Assembly (NCBI GenBank): GCA_031969915.1
Contig: DALYJJ010000003.1
Location: 28,115-92,114, forward strand
Origin: DALYJJ01 sp031969915
Lineage (GTDB): Bacteria; Acidobacteriota; Terriglobia; Bryobacterales; Bryobacteraceae
Direction of reading: 5' to 3'
DNA length: 64,000 bases
Part shown: piece by piece, positions 31,267 through 40,241 of the stretch
Position numbering within the stretch: position 1 is the stretch's first letter
Layout: every line of letters begins with the position of its first letter
Notes under the pieces: model-generated
Database searches by the model: none
What the model was told of the DNA's origin: nothing
The model's input: the letters and a program-made list of their open reading frames with translations, nothing else
Program-made: the position numbers and the translations under genes

Positions 31267-33519
31267 TCACTTCTTTTTAGTGCGGATCCGGCTGACGGCG
31301 GGACCGCTCCCCGTATTATCCACGAGCAGGCGGTCGTCCCGCGCATACCAGGTGAGCACGCTGCCTCGCGTCTGGCCCTTCAGGCTGTCCACCAGCAACG
31401 GATTCCCGCCGCTCAAGATCGCCTTCTCTTCGGCCACGTAATACTCCGAGTGTTCCGCTGTGCCGCGGAACTGGCGGTCCTGCGTCCGCCGCACGATCAC
31501 CACGCCGCCGTCCGTAAAGATCTTCTCCACGTTCCCGCCGCCGGCGTCCTTTTTCTGCGGGTCGGCCGGCGCCAGCCATGCACGCATCTGCTCGCCGCTT
31601 ACGTCCAGGGCGGGGCGAGCCAGCGTGACGCCGCCGGTGTAGTGTGCCAACCGGTCGGCATCGGTGTACACCATGCGGGACGCGCGGATCACGGTGAAGG
31701 CGGGCGCGGCGTTCGGACGCTTCGGGTCGGGCTTGTCGGAAAACTGACTGACCACGTTGCCGGCCGCGATCAACTGCTGGGCCTTCCGGTCAATGTCGAT
31801 GCGCTCCGCTTCAATGCGGTTCGCTCCCTGCCACAACACGCTCTGGCCTTCGTAGCGAAGGAACTTGTTCTCGCCGGTGGAAACCATCCTGGCGGCGCGA
31901 GCCTGCAGGGGTTCGTCGCCGGAGAGCATCCCCTGCCCGCTCTTCTTTTCCGGGGCTCGCACGGAGCTGACTTTTCCCGTCGCCGCGAAGTCGCCGTTCG
32001 ATTGCTTCATCTCAATGCGCTCGGCGGTGACCGAACCGGTATCGTCCCATACGCGCGACCCGCCGCCGGTGAGCGTGATCAGATCCTTGGCGGGCTCCAT
32101 CACGGCGCGCTCGGACTTGGCGTGCCGCGGACCCTCCTCATAGCGGAAGTCGCCCCATTGCTCGAGTTGCGCCAGGTCGCCGGTCTGCTGGTCGAAGGCC
32201 GCCGCCAGATCGTGGCTGAAGGTGAGCGACGGCGGGTCTCCCTTCTTCGCCGGCTCGGTCCGCGTGGCCACTTTCGAGGCGTGGAAGCTCTCCACCCGGT
32301 TTTCCTTCCCGTAAGCGACCGTGATCCGCTCGCCGTTCATGACCCGCCGCCGCTGTCCGGGCCGGTTGGGCAGGAACTCGACTTCGCCGGGACTGTGCGT
32401 AATCACTTTGTCGATCTCCTCGCCACCCGGCCGAAGGAACATCTCGATCGACTCGCTGCGCAGTATGCGGGTCTCCGCCGTCGGACGGTTGGGTGCGGGC
32501 TTGGGCTTGTTTTCGATCACCGCGCTGTCCCGAGCCCAGGCGTTCCGCAGCGTGCTCTCTTCCTTGCCGCGCTCAAACAGCAGGTCGATCCGGCGGGCGG
32601 TAACGGTGGTGTCCGCGGCCGCGGCGGCAGACACCAGCCGGGCTTCGTTCTCGCCGTTGATCTCCTTCACCTGGCCCGCGTCGTCGAAGTTCATGCGGAG
32701 GTCCTTGGCGCCGAAAGCCACTTCGCGTGTGGGCAGTTTGTCGACGCCGCGGGCGTCCTTCGCTTCTACGGAATCCACCAGGCCGTCCTTCAGATTCACC
32801 AGCGAGTTCGCGGCATCCACGGTGAGCGCGCCGCGGCGGAACCGCGACCAAGGATAGAGGAGGATGTGGCTGTCGCGCTCCTTGTAGATCAACTCGCCGG
32901 CCTCGATGATCATCGGTTTCGCGGCGGGGTTCGACGTGCGCCAATTCACCTGAACGTCCTTCTTCAGGCGCAGCTCGGAGATCTTCGAGTCGTACGTGGC
33001 GCCCGTCGCTTTGCCGTCGCCGTGGTCGAACTCGAACGTCGTTTCGCGATCCGTGTCGACGGTGGCGGTCTGGCTGTTGAAGGTCATTCCCGAGGAGCGG
33101 ATGATCACTTTGCGCCGGGCCGGAGAACCGTCAGCCGGAAGTCCCTTGACGATCTCGACGGGCCCATCGGAGAACATCGTGCTGTCGCCCAGCCGAAACT
33201 CCGCGTGGGCGCTTTTCACCAGGTCGAACTGTTCCTTGCGGGCGTCGTAGATCCGGAGTTCGACGTCCTCCAGGTCGAACCTCGGCGGGTCCTGCACCTG
33301 TTTGAAGCGCTGCGCGCGCACCTCGACGCTGGCGCTTCCCCCGATGGTTTTGGACCACGACCACCCGGAGAGCGCGGACGCCGCGATGTTTTCCGGAAGC
33401 GCGCCCGGCCGCGCCGGCGCTTCTTCCCGCCATCGTGCGCGTGCGATGTAGTAGGAGGAGCCGACGACGATCACGATGGCCGCGATCGCGAACAGCACCA
33501 GCCATCGGAGTCCTCGCAT
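31267..33519 (-). CDS. giant LptC/LptA-like LPS transport protein, 750 aa
   Basis: An N-terminal membrane anchor (LRWLVLFAIAAIVIVVGSSYYIA) is followed by an LptC-like domain to about residue 200 (VRAQRFKQVQDPPRFDLEDVELRIYDARK...FSDGPVEIV). Several further OstA/LptA-like strand-rich repeats follow, such as GKENRVESFHASKV, TGGGSRVWDDTGSVTAERIEM, AGNVVSQFSDKPD and HYTGGVTLARP. LptC and LptA are normally about 190 aa each, so this looks like a continuous bridge of several jellyroll modules in one chain. It is directly upstream of lptB, as lptCA are elsewhere. Confidence 0.85.
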   Translation of the reverse strand: MRGLRWLVLFAIAAIVIVVGSSYYIARARWREEAPARPGALPENIAASALSGWSWSKTIGGSASVEVRAQRFKQVQDPPRFDLEDVELRIYDARKEQFDLVKSAHAEFRLGDSTMFSDGPVEIVKGLPADGSPARRKVIIRSSGMTFNSQTATVDTDRETTFEFDHGDGKATGATYDSKISELRLKKDVQVNWRTSNPAAKPMIIEAGELIYKERDSHILLYPWSRFRRGALTVDAANSLVNLKDGLVDSVEAKDARGVDKLPTREVAFGAKDLRMNFDDAGQVKEINGENEARLVSAAAAADTTVTARRIDLLFERGKEESTLRNAWARDSAVIENKPKPAPNRPTAETRILRSESIEMFLRPGGEEIDKVITHSPGEVEFLPNRPGQRRRVMNGERITVAYGKENRVESFHASKVATRTEPAKKGDPPSLTFSHDLAAAFDQQTGDLAQLEQWGDFRYEEGPRHAKSERAVMEPAKDLITLTGGGSRVWDDTGSVTAERIEMKQSNGDFAATGKVSSVRAPEKKSGQGMLSGDEPLQARAARMVSTGENKFLRYEGQSVLWQGANRIEAERIDIDRKAQQLIAAGNVVSQFSDKPDPKRPNAAPAFTVIRASRMVYTDADRLAHYTGGVTLARPALDVSGEQMRAWLAPADPQKKDAGGGNVEKIFTDGGVVIVRRTQDRQFRGTAEHSEYYVAEEKAILSGGNPLLVDSLKGQTRGSVLTWYARDDRLLVDNTGSGPAVSRIRTKKK

Positions 33520-33546
33520 GAGTCGCTCCTCTCAGGATAGCGGTTC

Positions 33547-33564
33547 CCGGCGGGCGTCCGCCGG
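33547..33564. other. perfect GC hairpin in the lptC/A-ferredoxin intergenic region
   Basis: CCGGCGG and CCGCCGG form a perfect 7-bp stem around a GCGT loop. It lies between the divergent LptC/A and ferredoxin start codons, so it is not a terminator of either. It could be a repeat element or a leader structure. I can assign no promoter with confidence in the 130-bp gap (33520-33649). Confidence 0.4.
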
Positions 33565-33649
33565 CTCCGGTTCCGGTACTTTGGCCGATGCGCCAGGCCG
33601 CGCCCCTATGCTATAGATGTTCTTACCCCGTTAGAAAGCGAGGCATTCC

Positions 33650-33910
33650 ATGGCTTACGTGATAGCTGAACCCTGTATCGGAACCAAGGACACGGCGTGT
33701 GTCGACGCGTGCCCGGTGGATTGCATCCATCCGAAAAAGGACGATCCGAAGCACGAAGGCGAGGAGATGCTCTACATCGATCCCGTGGAGTGCATCGACT
33801 GCGGCGCCTGCGTTCCCGTGTGCCCCGTTTCCGCGATCTTCGCCCTCGACGACCTGCCCGAGAAGTGGGCTAGTTTCACCCAGCGCAACGCCGACTACTT
33901 CGGCCGGTGA
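33650..33910 (+). CDS. 7Fe-type ferredoxin ([3Fe-4S][4Fe-4S])
   Basis: This is an 86-aa low-potential electron carrier. The first cluster motif reads CIGTKDTACVDACPVDCI, where the C(x7)C(x3)CPxxC spacing is that of the 7Fe ferredoxins, with the first cysteines binding a 3Fe-4S centre. The second is CIDCGACVPVCP, a classical 4Fe-4S motif. The acidic C-terminus (DDLPEKWASF) is usual for the FdxA type. The redox partner is not evident; the gene is alone. Confidence 0.93.
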   Translation: MAYVIAEPCIGTKDTACVDACPVDCIHPKKDDPKHEGEEMLYIDPVECIDCGACVPVCPVSAIFALDDLPEKWASFTQRNADYFGR

Positions 33911-33924
33911 CAGTCCCTCTTCGG

Positions 33925-35853
33925 CTACGTCCCAAAGAACGCCTCCACGTCGGCGATCTTCGTTGTGAATGAATAGTCGGGCAGGCTGTCGAAGAAGATC
34001 TGCCCGTATCGCTGCCGGGTGATCCGGTTGTCGAGCAGGACGAGCGCCCCGCGGTCCGAGCGGCTGCGGATCAGCCGTCCGAATCCCTGCTTGAGCGCGA
34101 TGGCCGCCTGGGGGATCTGGTACTCGCGGAACGGCTGTCCCCCGGCCTCTTCAATCGCTCGAATGCGGGCGCCCACCACCGGGTCGCTCGGCACGGCGAA
34201 CGGGAGCTTGTCGATAATCACGCAGCTCAAGCGCTCGCCAGGCACGTCCACACCCTGCCAGAACGAGGACGTCGCGAAGAGCACCGAATTCGGTGTTCCC
34301 AGGAATTCCTCGAGCAACGCGCGCCGCGGGCCCGTGCCCTGCAGCAAGGTCGGGAACTCCACTTCGAGCGAGATGCGGTCGTGCATCATTCGCATCTGCT
34401 GGTAGCTGGTGAAGAGCACGAAGGCGCGGCCGCGAGAGGCGGTCAGCAGTCGCACCACTTCCTCCGCCGCCGCGCACACGAACGCCGGCGAACGGGGGTC
34501 GGGCAGTTGCTGCGGCACATAGAGAATCGCTTGCGCCCGATAGTCGAAGTGGCTCGGCACCACCAGCGACCGGGCGGAGGCGACTCCCAGGCGGTTCTGC
34601 ACGAAGTCGAAATTGCCCGAGACGGCAAGCGTGGCCGAGGTCAGCACCACGGACTCCACCGAATCGAAGAGGCGCTCGCTGAGGATCGACGACACGTCGA
34701 TCGGCGTCGCCTGCAGGTAGCAGCCGCGGCCCCGGCGCTCCACCCAGTAGACGTGGCTCTTCTCGCTGCTCTCCAGGAAGAAGCGCAGGCGCTCTCCGAT
34801 TTCGCGTGTCCGGCGAAAGAGCGGAACCGCTTCCTCCGGAGCGTCCTTGATCAACTGCAGATGCGAGCCCACCAGTTCCAGCAGCCCGTGGAAGTCCTGG
34901 TATGCCTCGCCGTTGGTATCCAGAAACGCGTCCTGGGACTGGAACCCAAAGCGGCCCTCGGTGAGCGGGAACAAACCGAAGAACCGCTCGCTCTGCTCCT
35001 CGAGCGCGGTCAGGGCGCGGTCGAGTTCGGCCGAACCGAATTTCTTCCGGCGGGCCAGCGAGGAGATATCCTGACACAGATCCTTGACCTGTAAATTACT
35101 AACCGATGAACCAAAATACTGGCCGGCCACATCCTCCACTTCGTGGGCCTCGTCGAAGATCACCGCCGAGTACTCGGGAATGATGCCGCCGTAGTCCTCT
35201 TCCTTCACCGCGAGATCGGCGAAGAAGAGCGCGTGGTTGACGATGATGATGTCGCTTTCGATCGCGCGCCGGTGCATTTCCGTGATGAAGCAGCGGTCGA
35301 ACTGCTGGCATCGCTGGCCCGTGCAACGTTCGCGGCGCGCGTCGATCTTGCCCCACGCCGAGCTGACTTCAGGCAGCGTTCGGATCTCGGAGCGATCTCC
35401 TGTCTCCGTGGATTTCTCCCATTCGCGGATGATCTGAAAATCGGCCACCTCTTCCAGGCCGCTCAGCACGGGCTCTTTCTCGGCGTCGTAGATCTTCTGG
35501 CGGCACGCGAAATTCCCGCGCCCCTTCATGTAGCAGGCGCTGATCGGCCGGTCAAAATGCTGCTGGAGAAACGGCAGATCCTTGAAGAACAACTGCTCCT
35601 GCAGATTGAGCGTGCCCGTGGAGACGACCACCCGCTTGCCGCTCAGGATGGCCGGCACCAGGTAGGCCAGCGTCTTGCCGGTCCCCGTGCCCGCTTCCAC
35701 CACCAGGTGCCGTTTCTCGGCGAGCGCCGCCTCCACGGCCTCGGCCATCTGCAATTGCCCGGGCCGGAATTCGTAATTCGGGTGCCATTTCGACAGCAAT
35801 CCGCGGCGCCCGAAGAAATGGCGGATGGTCAGGGATTTGGTGGTGGGCGTCAC
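33925..35853 (-). CDS. DinG/XPD-family ATP-dependent helicase
   Basis: This 642-aa 5'-3' helicase of the iron-sulfur superfamily 2 group unwinds DNA/RNA or DNA structures in repair. It has VVEAGTGTGKTLAYLVPAI (Walker A, near 55) and VIFDEAHEVED (DEAH box, near 230). Four cysteines around CYMKGRGNFACR and CTGQRCQQFDRC supply the 4Fe-4S site. The C-terminal half has motifs Va-VI (SSFWQGVDVPGERLSCVIIDKLPF and QGFGRLIRSRSDRGALVLLD). It converges on the ferredoxin gene and diverges from the SIR2 gene by 25 bases. Confidence 0.92.
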   Translation of the reverse strand: MTPTTKSLTIRHFFGRRGLLSKWHPNYEFRPGQLQMAEAVEAALAEKRHLVVEAGTGTGKTLAYLVPAILSGKRVVVSTGTLNLQEQLFFKDLPFLQQHFDRPISACYMKGRGNFACRQKIYDAEKEPVLSGLEEVADFQIIREWEKSTETGDRSEIRTLPEVSSAWGKIDARRERCTGQRCQQFDRCFITEMHRRAIESDIIIVNHALFFADLAVKEEDYGGIIPEYSAVIFDEAHEVEDVAGQYFGSSVSNLQVKDLCQDISSLARRKKFGSAELDRALTALEEQSERFFGLFPLTEGRFGFQSQDAFLDTNGEAYQDFHGLLELVGSHLQLIKDAPEEAVPLFRRTREIGERLRFFLESSEKSHVYWVERRGRGCYLQATPIDVSSILSERLFDSVESVVLTSATLAVSGNFDFVQNRLGVASARSLVVPSHFDYRAQAILYVPQQLPDPRSPAFVCAAAEEVVRLLTASRGRAFVLFTSYQQMRMMHDRISLEVEFPTLLQGTGPRRALLEEFLGTPNSVLFATSSFWQGVDVPGERLSCVIIDKLPFAVPSDPVVGARIRAIEEAGGQPFREYQIPQAAIALKQGFGRLIRSRSDRGALVLLDNRITRQRYGQIFFDSLPDYSFTTKIADVEAFFGT

Positions 35854-35878
35854 GGACTTTTAGTATTGTAAGTTTGCC

Positions 35879-38062
35879 ATGACGACGGATGTTCTGCTCT
35901 CCGACCTGCAAGGCATCCTGGCCCGAAAGCAGGCCGTGATCGTCGCCGGCGCCGGTGTCTCGATCGGAGCGACCAACCGCGCGGAGACGGCCTCGTGGGT
36001 GGGGCTGATCCGCCACGGCGCGCGGCGGGCCGTGGAGGTGGTGCCGGGAACAACGCCGAAGTGGCTGGAGATCATTGAAGCGGAGCTCGATTCCGGAGAC
36101 CTCGACAACCTGCTCTCCGCCGCGCAGAAGGTTTCGAAGAAGCTCCCGGCGGGCGAGTACGCGCGCTGGCTTCGCGAAAGCGTCGGGGCGCTGCGGCCGT
36201 CGAATCCCGCGGTTCCCGCCGCGCTCGCCGCATTCGGCGTCCCGATCCTCACCACCAATTACGACGACATCATCGAGCGCGCTACCGGCCTTCCCGCGGT
36301 GAACTGGACGCGGCCCGCCGGCGTCGAAGCCGTCCTTCGCGGCGATGAGCGCGGCGTCATCCACGTACACGGGCATTGGCAGGAGCCCGAATCGGTGGTG
36401 CTGGGCATCAGTTCGTACGAGGAGATCCTGCGCTATCCGCCGATCCAGGCATTGCTGCAGGCGCTGCGCGCGACTCGAAGCCTGGTCTTCGTGGGCTATG
36501 GCAAGGGCCTGGCGGACCCCAATTTCGGGGCGCTGCTGGCGTGGGCGCGCCGCGCCTTCTCTGGTTCCGAGTACCGCCACTTCCGCCTGGTTCTGGAGAG
36601 CGAGCGGGAGGAGATCCAGCGCGAGCATCCGCCGGAGGACCGTGTGTTCGCGATCTCTTACGGCACGAATCACGCCGATCTCGCGGGATTTCTCGGCGGG
36701 TTGGCCGGCGCGGCTCTCCAGCCGCCTCAGGAACCCGTGCCGCCTCCTGCCGCGCCTGCGCGTCCCCGCCGGTTAAAGGGCGTTCGCACGATCGAGATCC
36801 GCGTGACCCAGTTGTTCCGTCTTGCGGACCTCCTCCTGTTTCCCGAGACCGTGCGGTCGCGCTCGTTCCGGGAGGTCGTCACCGACCGCAACAAACTCCG
36901 CCGCGCGCTCAATCGCAAGTCGGGCATTCCACTGGGTGCGTTGGGAGAACTGCGCCCCGCGGCGACCATGGCGGACTTCGTCGAAGAGAAGTTCTGGAAG
37001 ATCGCGATCCCCGATTTCCGCAAGCCGACGTCGCAGTGGCTCTACCTGCTGCCCTTCGAAGTGAATCTCTCCGCGCGGTTGGCGGGCTTGGAGTGGCGCG
37101 CGGTGGACGCCGTGCGGAAACGCATCGAGAACTTCCAGTTGAGCGGAATGCTCCGCGTGTATCCGCCCGGCGTTGGGCTGGTGCGCCTCTCGCTGTGGGT
37201 CACGTTCAAAGCCAGCGCGCCGCTCGACACGCTGCTGGCGATCGCGCGCAATCTGGAGGAGCCGCTCTTCGGGCCCGAGGGCGGCGAAGGCGAACCGGTG
37301 GAGCAACTGTTGCGCGCGATCATCGACGAGGCGGCCGCGGCGCTGTTCGGTGAGGAGGGCCGCGTGGAGGATCGGCGATGGCGACCGCCCGAAGCGCTCT
37401 TCGTCCCGATCGACCAGGAAGGCTTCGACCCCGCCGCGCACGCCTCGGAGTTGGCCGAGTTGCTCGCCTACGCCGCAGGCCAAACGGAAACCACCGCCGA
37501 ACTGACGGCCCGTCTGGCCGCCGCCACCGCCGCTCCGCATTGGCAGCGCGACCGTGTTTTCGCCGCCGCCAGCCAACGTGCCGCCTTCGCCTTCGTCTCG
37601 AAAGAGTTCGCCGGCGGCAGCGCCGCCCGCCAGCGCCGGATGCGCCTATGGCTGGCCGAAACGTGGGAGATGGCCGCCGCCGCGGTATACACGGCGAAGG
37701 CATTCTCGGAGGTGTTGCTGGAGATCGCCGGCGCCCGCTCGCTCGACCAGACCTGGGCGCCGCCGTCGGAGAAGTTCGACTTTCTCTCGCGCGCCGCCGC
37801 GAGTTTTCGGGCCGCGCTCCAGGCCGTGGCGCTCGCGCGCACCCAGTTGCAGAGCCTGGGCTCCGGCGTCCTGATGACTTTTGCGAAGGACTTGTGGACT
37901 TTCGACAACCCGATTCCCGAGTCGGAACTGCACGAGGCGCTCACGTATCTGGAGGAATGGGGGAACGGCCAGGCCGCGGCGGACTTCTCGTCGGATCTTC
38001 GTGAAATCGCAGCGCTATCGCACGGCTTTCGTCCGAAGGCGCGCCGCGAAAACGAACCGTAG
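35879..38062 (+). CDS. SIR2-domain protein with long uncharacterised C-terminus, 727 aa
   Basis: The N-terminal ~270 residues are a SIR2-like domain. AVIVAGAGVSIG (20-30) is the NAD-binding loop, LTTNYDDIIERA has Asn127, VIHVHGHWQEPESVVLG has His164, and FVGYGKGLADPNFGALL follows. Asn and His are the catalytic residues of bacterial SIR2 NADases such as ThsA. From about 290 a Pro-rich linker leads to some 430 residues I cannot assign to a family. Such SIR2 proteins often deplete NAD+ in anti-phage defence, but no partner gene is seen here. Composition is like the host genome. Confidence 0.75.
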   Translation: MTTDVLLSDLQGILARKQAVIVAGAGVSIGATNRAETASWVGLIRHGARRAVEVVPGTTPKWLEIIEAELDSGDLDNLLSAAQKVSKKLPAGEYARWLRESVGALRPSNPAVPAALAAFGVPILTTNYDDIIERATGLPAVNWTRPAGVEAVLRGDERGVIHVHGHWQEPESVVLGISSYEEILRYPPIQALLQALRATRSLVFVGYGKGLADPNFGALLAWARRAFSGSEYRHFRLVLESEREEIQREHPPEDRVFAISYGTNHADLAGFLGGLAGAALQPPQEPVPPPAAPARPRRLKGVRTIEIRVTQLFRLADLLLFPETVRSRSFREVVTDRNKLRRALNRKSGIPLGALGELRPAATMADFVEEKFWKIAIPDFRKPTSQWLYLLPFEVNLSARLAGLEWRAVDAVRKRIENFQLSGMLRVYPPGVGLVRLSLWVTFKASAPLDTLLAIARNLEEPLFGPEGGEGEPVEQLLRAIIDEAAAALFGEEGRVEDRRWRPPEALFVPIDQEGFDPAAHASELAELLAYAAGQTETTAELTARLAAATAAPHWQRDRVFAAASQRAAFAFVSKEFAGGSAARQRRMRLWLAETWEMAAAAVYTAKAFSEVLLEIAGARSLDQTWAPPSEKFDFLSRAAASFRAALQAVALARTQLQSLGSGVLMTFAKDLWTFDNPIPESELHEALTYLEEWGNGQAAADFSSDLREIAALSHGFRPKARRENEP

Positions 38063-38218
38063 GCTGTCAGGGAACCGAGCCCAGGATGACCGTCGGCCAT
38101 CCAGGTTCGCGAACTCTCCAATCCGTATCCCCGAAGGGCCGAACTGTCTTCACTCACACAGCCAAGCCCTTTGCAGGGCGCTGCGGAACACAACCTACCG
38201 GCTCGATGCTACCACGTC

Positions 38219-39004
38219 TCACATGCCGATGAAACAGGTGAACGTGGAGGTCGGCTGGTAGCCCATGCGGGTATAGACCGGCCGGCCCGCTTCGGTGGCG
38301 TGCAGCACGGTGCGCGTGAGCCCCGTGGCCGACGCTGCCGCTTCGAGCGACGCACGCATGAGCGCCTCGGCGTATCCCTTCTTCTGGTGCCCCGGATGAG
38401 TTGCCACGAGGGCGACGTAGAGCACGCCGTCCACGGCGAAGGTGGTCGCGGTGGACACCGCCACGCCGTCCACATAGCCCACGCGGCCGTACATCTCCGC
38501 GGTCCACATCCCCGGGGAGTTCATCGTCAGCATCGGTTCCACCGGCATGCCGTAAGCGGCTGCGTTGAGGGCCATCACATCGTGCTGTGCCTGGGCGTCG
38601 TTGTAGGTGGGGCGGATGTCGAGTAAGGGCATCGGCCGCGCGGGTGGCGCCAGCGCCTCGGCCACCATTCCCGTCCAGGGCATCATCACCGCCAGACCCG
38701 CCGCGGTGACGATCGATACTGCCTCCGGCGGCGCCCACTCGTTGCAGACGGAGAAAATCCAGGGCAGTCCTACCCCCTTGGCGTAGGCGCAGGCGGCAGC
38801 GACGCGGCGTTCGAAATCGGCGGCATCCGGCGCGGGCGACGAGAGGAACTGCGCATTGACGATCGGCATCGGCGAGTTCGCGAAGGTCACGGCGAGGCCG
38901 TCGCGTTCGAAAACCACGCCGCTCGTAGCGCGGCGGGCGAATTGTTTCCAGGCGCCGATGACTTGCGCATTGGATTCAAGCAAGAGGTGGTGCGAACCGG
39001 ACAT
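38219..39004 (-). CDS. GNAT-family N-acetyltransferase
   Basis: The 261-aa protein has an N-terminal unassigned part and a C-terminal GNAT fold. It contains AVSTATTFAVDGVLYVALVATHPGHQKKGYAEALMRASLEAA, where the HPGHQKKGYAEAL segment is the acetyl-CoA pyrophosphate-binding loop (usually RxxGxG/A) and VLYVALVAT is strand 4. The end (TRTVLHATEAGRPVYTRMGYQPTSTFTCF) is the usual YxxxGF-type C-terminus. The substrate is unknown. Start ATG at 39004. A weak GC hairpin (38166-38179) lies between this gene and the converging SIR2 gene. Confidence 0.82.
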   Translation of the reverse strand: MSGSHHLLLESNAQVIGAWKQFARRATSGVVFERDGLAVTFANSPMPIVNAQFLSSPAPDAADFERRVAAACAYAKGVGLPWIFSVCNEWAPPEAVSIVTAAGLAVMMPWTGMVAEALAPPARPMPLLDIRPTYNDAQAQHDVMALNAAAYGMPVEPMLTMNSPGMWTAEMYGRVGYVDGVAVSTATTFAVDGVLYVALVATHPGHQKKGYAEALMRASLEAAASATGLTRTVLHATEAGRPVYTRMGYQPTSTFTCFIGM

Positions 39005-39070
39005 GGGGGCCCTCCGGGCGTTCTCGAATTGTAAGCGGACTGGGCAGGAAAAAGGGATCGTGAACCAGAT

Positions 39071-39146
39071 TGGTGGACGGCGGGGGATTCGAACCCCCGA
39101 CCCCCGCATTGCGAACGCGGTGCTCTCCCAACTGAGCTAGCCGCCC
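39071..39146 (-). tRNA. tRNA-Ala (anticodon CGC)
   Basis: A 76-nt cloverleaf is complete on the minus strand. The acceptor stem pairs GGGCGGC with GCCGTCC, including the G3-U70 wobble that is the identity element of tRNA-Ala. The D arm begins with TAGCTCAG, the anticodon loop TTCGCAA gives CGC, the T arm contains GGTTCGAATCC, and CCA is encoded. It decodes the Ala codon GCG, common in this GC-rich genome. Confidence 0.96.
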
Positions 39147-39235
39147 ACGGGTTCAGCTCAATTGTACCACCGGAGGACGCCTCCCGCGATGCAACCGGCG
39201 CGCTTCTCGCGACGGCCCGCTACAATGGGAAGTCG

Positions 39236-39907
39236 ATGCCCGCCCCGGAATCCCTCGAAGAGAAAATGCGCCGCGAGTGGGACGAGCGCGCCAGCAGGAA
39301 CGCGCGCTACTACGTCAACACGGAACGCGAGGACTGGAAGGACGAAGACTTCTTCGCCTCTGGCGAGCGCACGGTCGCCGAGGAGATCCTCACCGACATG
39401 ATCAACATCTGCCAGGGCAAGGAACCCGGCCAGATGCGGGTCCTCGAGATCGGCTGCGGCGCGGGCCGTGTCACACGGGCCTTGGCCAACCTGTTCGGCG
39501 AGGTGCACGCCGTCGATGTGAGCGGGGAGATGGTGCGCCGCGCCCAGGCCGCGCTGGCTGAGCATCCCCATGCCCATGTCTATCAGAACAATGGGCGGGA
39601 CCTCTCAGTCCTGCCCGAATTTACATTTGATTTCGCCTTCTCGAGTATCGTTTTCCAGCACATCCCAAGCCGCGAAGTAATTGAAAGCTACGTTCGGGAA
39701 GTGCACCGCCTGTTGCGGCCCGGTGCCCTTTTCAAGTTTCAAGTGCAGGGCGATGCGACCCTTCAGACCGCGCCGGACGATACCTGGTTGGGGGTTCCGT
39801 TTTCGGACGACGAGGCGGTGGCGATGGCGGAGGGGAACGGGTTCGAACCTCGCCATCGGCACGGGGCGGGAAGTCAGTATTTCTGGCTCTGGTACTTTAA
39901 GCGCTAG
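39236..39907 (+). CDS. class I SAM-dependent methyltransferase, 223 aa
   Basis: The core is VLEIGCGAGRVTRALANLFGEVHAVDVSGEMVRRAQ near 68-103, with the SAM-binding GxGxG loop and the acidic end of strand 2. It continues with FDFAFSSIVFQHIPSREVIESYVREVHRLLRPGALFKFQV, the typical motif II/III region of methyltransferase types 11 and 25. The N-terminus (KMRREWDERASRNARYYVNT) is of a form common in such enzymes. The substrate is unknown. Its 3' end overlaps the converging small gene by 11 bases. Confidence 0.88.
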   Translation: MPAPESLEEKMRREWDERASRNARYYVNTEREDWKDEDFFASGERTVAEEILTDMINICQGKEPGQMRVLEIGCGAGRVTRALANLFGEVHAVDVSGEMVRRAQAALAEHPHAHVYQNNGRDLSVLPEFTFDFAFSSIVFQHIPSREVIESYVREVHRLLRPGALFKFQVQGDATLQTAPDDTWLGVPFSDDEAVAMAEGNGFEPRHRHGAGSQYFWLWYFKR

Positions 39908-40145
39908 CCGTTGATTCCATAGGGAGTTCGACGACTCCCGACGGCTCCTGCCGCCGCGAGGCCCAGTAGCGCTTCATCCTTTCGGAAACCACCAGACGCT
40001 CCATCGCTCCCATGCTCTTGCGGCCCCGACGGCGTACATCCGTGTTCGCCGGCGCTGGGGCCATCATGGACTCCAATGCGGAGATGGCAGAATCCAGCCG
40101 TCGCCGCTCTTCATACAACTCAGTGAGTGCTTTGCTCAGGTCCAT
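39897..40145 (-). CDS. hypothetical small protein, 82 aa
   Basis: The N-terminus MDLSKALTELYEERRRLDSAISALE is a coiled-coil helix. A basic segment RRRGRKSMGAMERLVVSERMKRYWASRR follows. The pairing of a short coiled coil with a (R)GRKSMSxxER...ERMKRYWAxRR motif is familiar from small acidobacterial proteins that may bind nucleic acid. No catalytic residues are seen. The start ATG at 40145 has no strong RBS. Confidence 0.55.
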   Translation of the reverse strand: MDLSKALTELYEERRRLDSAISALESMMAPAPANTDVRRRGRKSMGAMERLVVSERMKRYWASRRQEPSGVVELPMESTASA

Positions 40146-40241
40146 TTGGCGTCCGTCACCGCCACCGCGAGATCAGTTTTGCGGCGGCAACTGGAGTAAT
40201 CATACACCAGAACCCGTAGTTAAGAAAGATAAGATTTCACG

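Noticed and set aside
31231..33540. A 769-codon open frame on the plus strand antisense to the LptC/A gene
   Set aside because: It is a high-GC shadow. The protein has no recognisable motif, while the opposite strand gives a coherent LptC/A-like protein with a membrane anchor and the correct neighbour lptB.
38166..38179. GCCCT-TTGC-AGGGC hairpin between the SIR2 and GNAT genes as a bidirectional terminator
   Set aside because: Only five base pairs and no U-tract on either side. Mentioned under the GNAT gene only.
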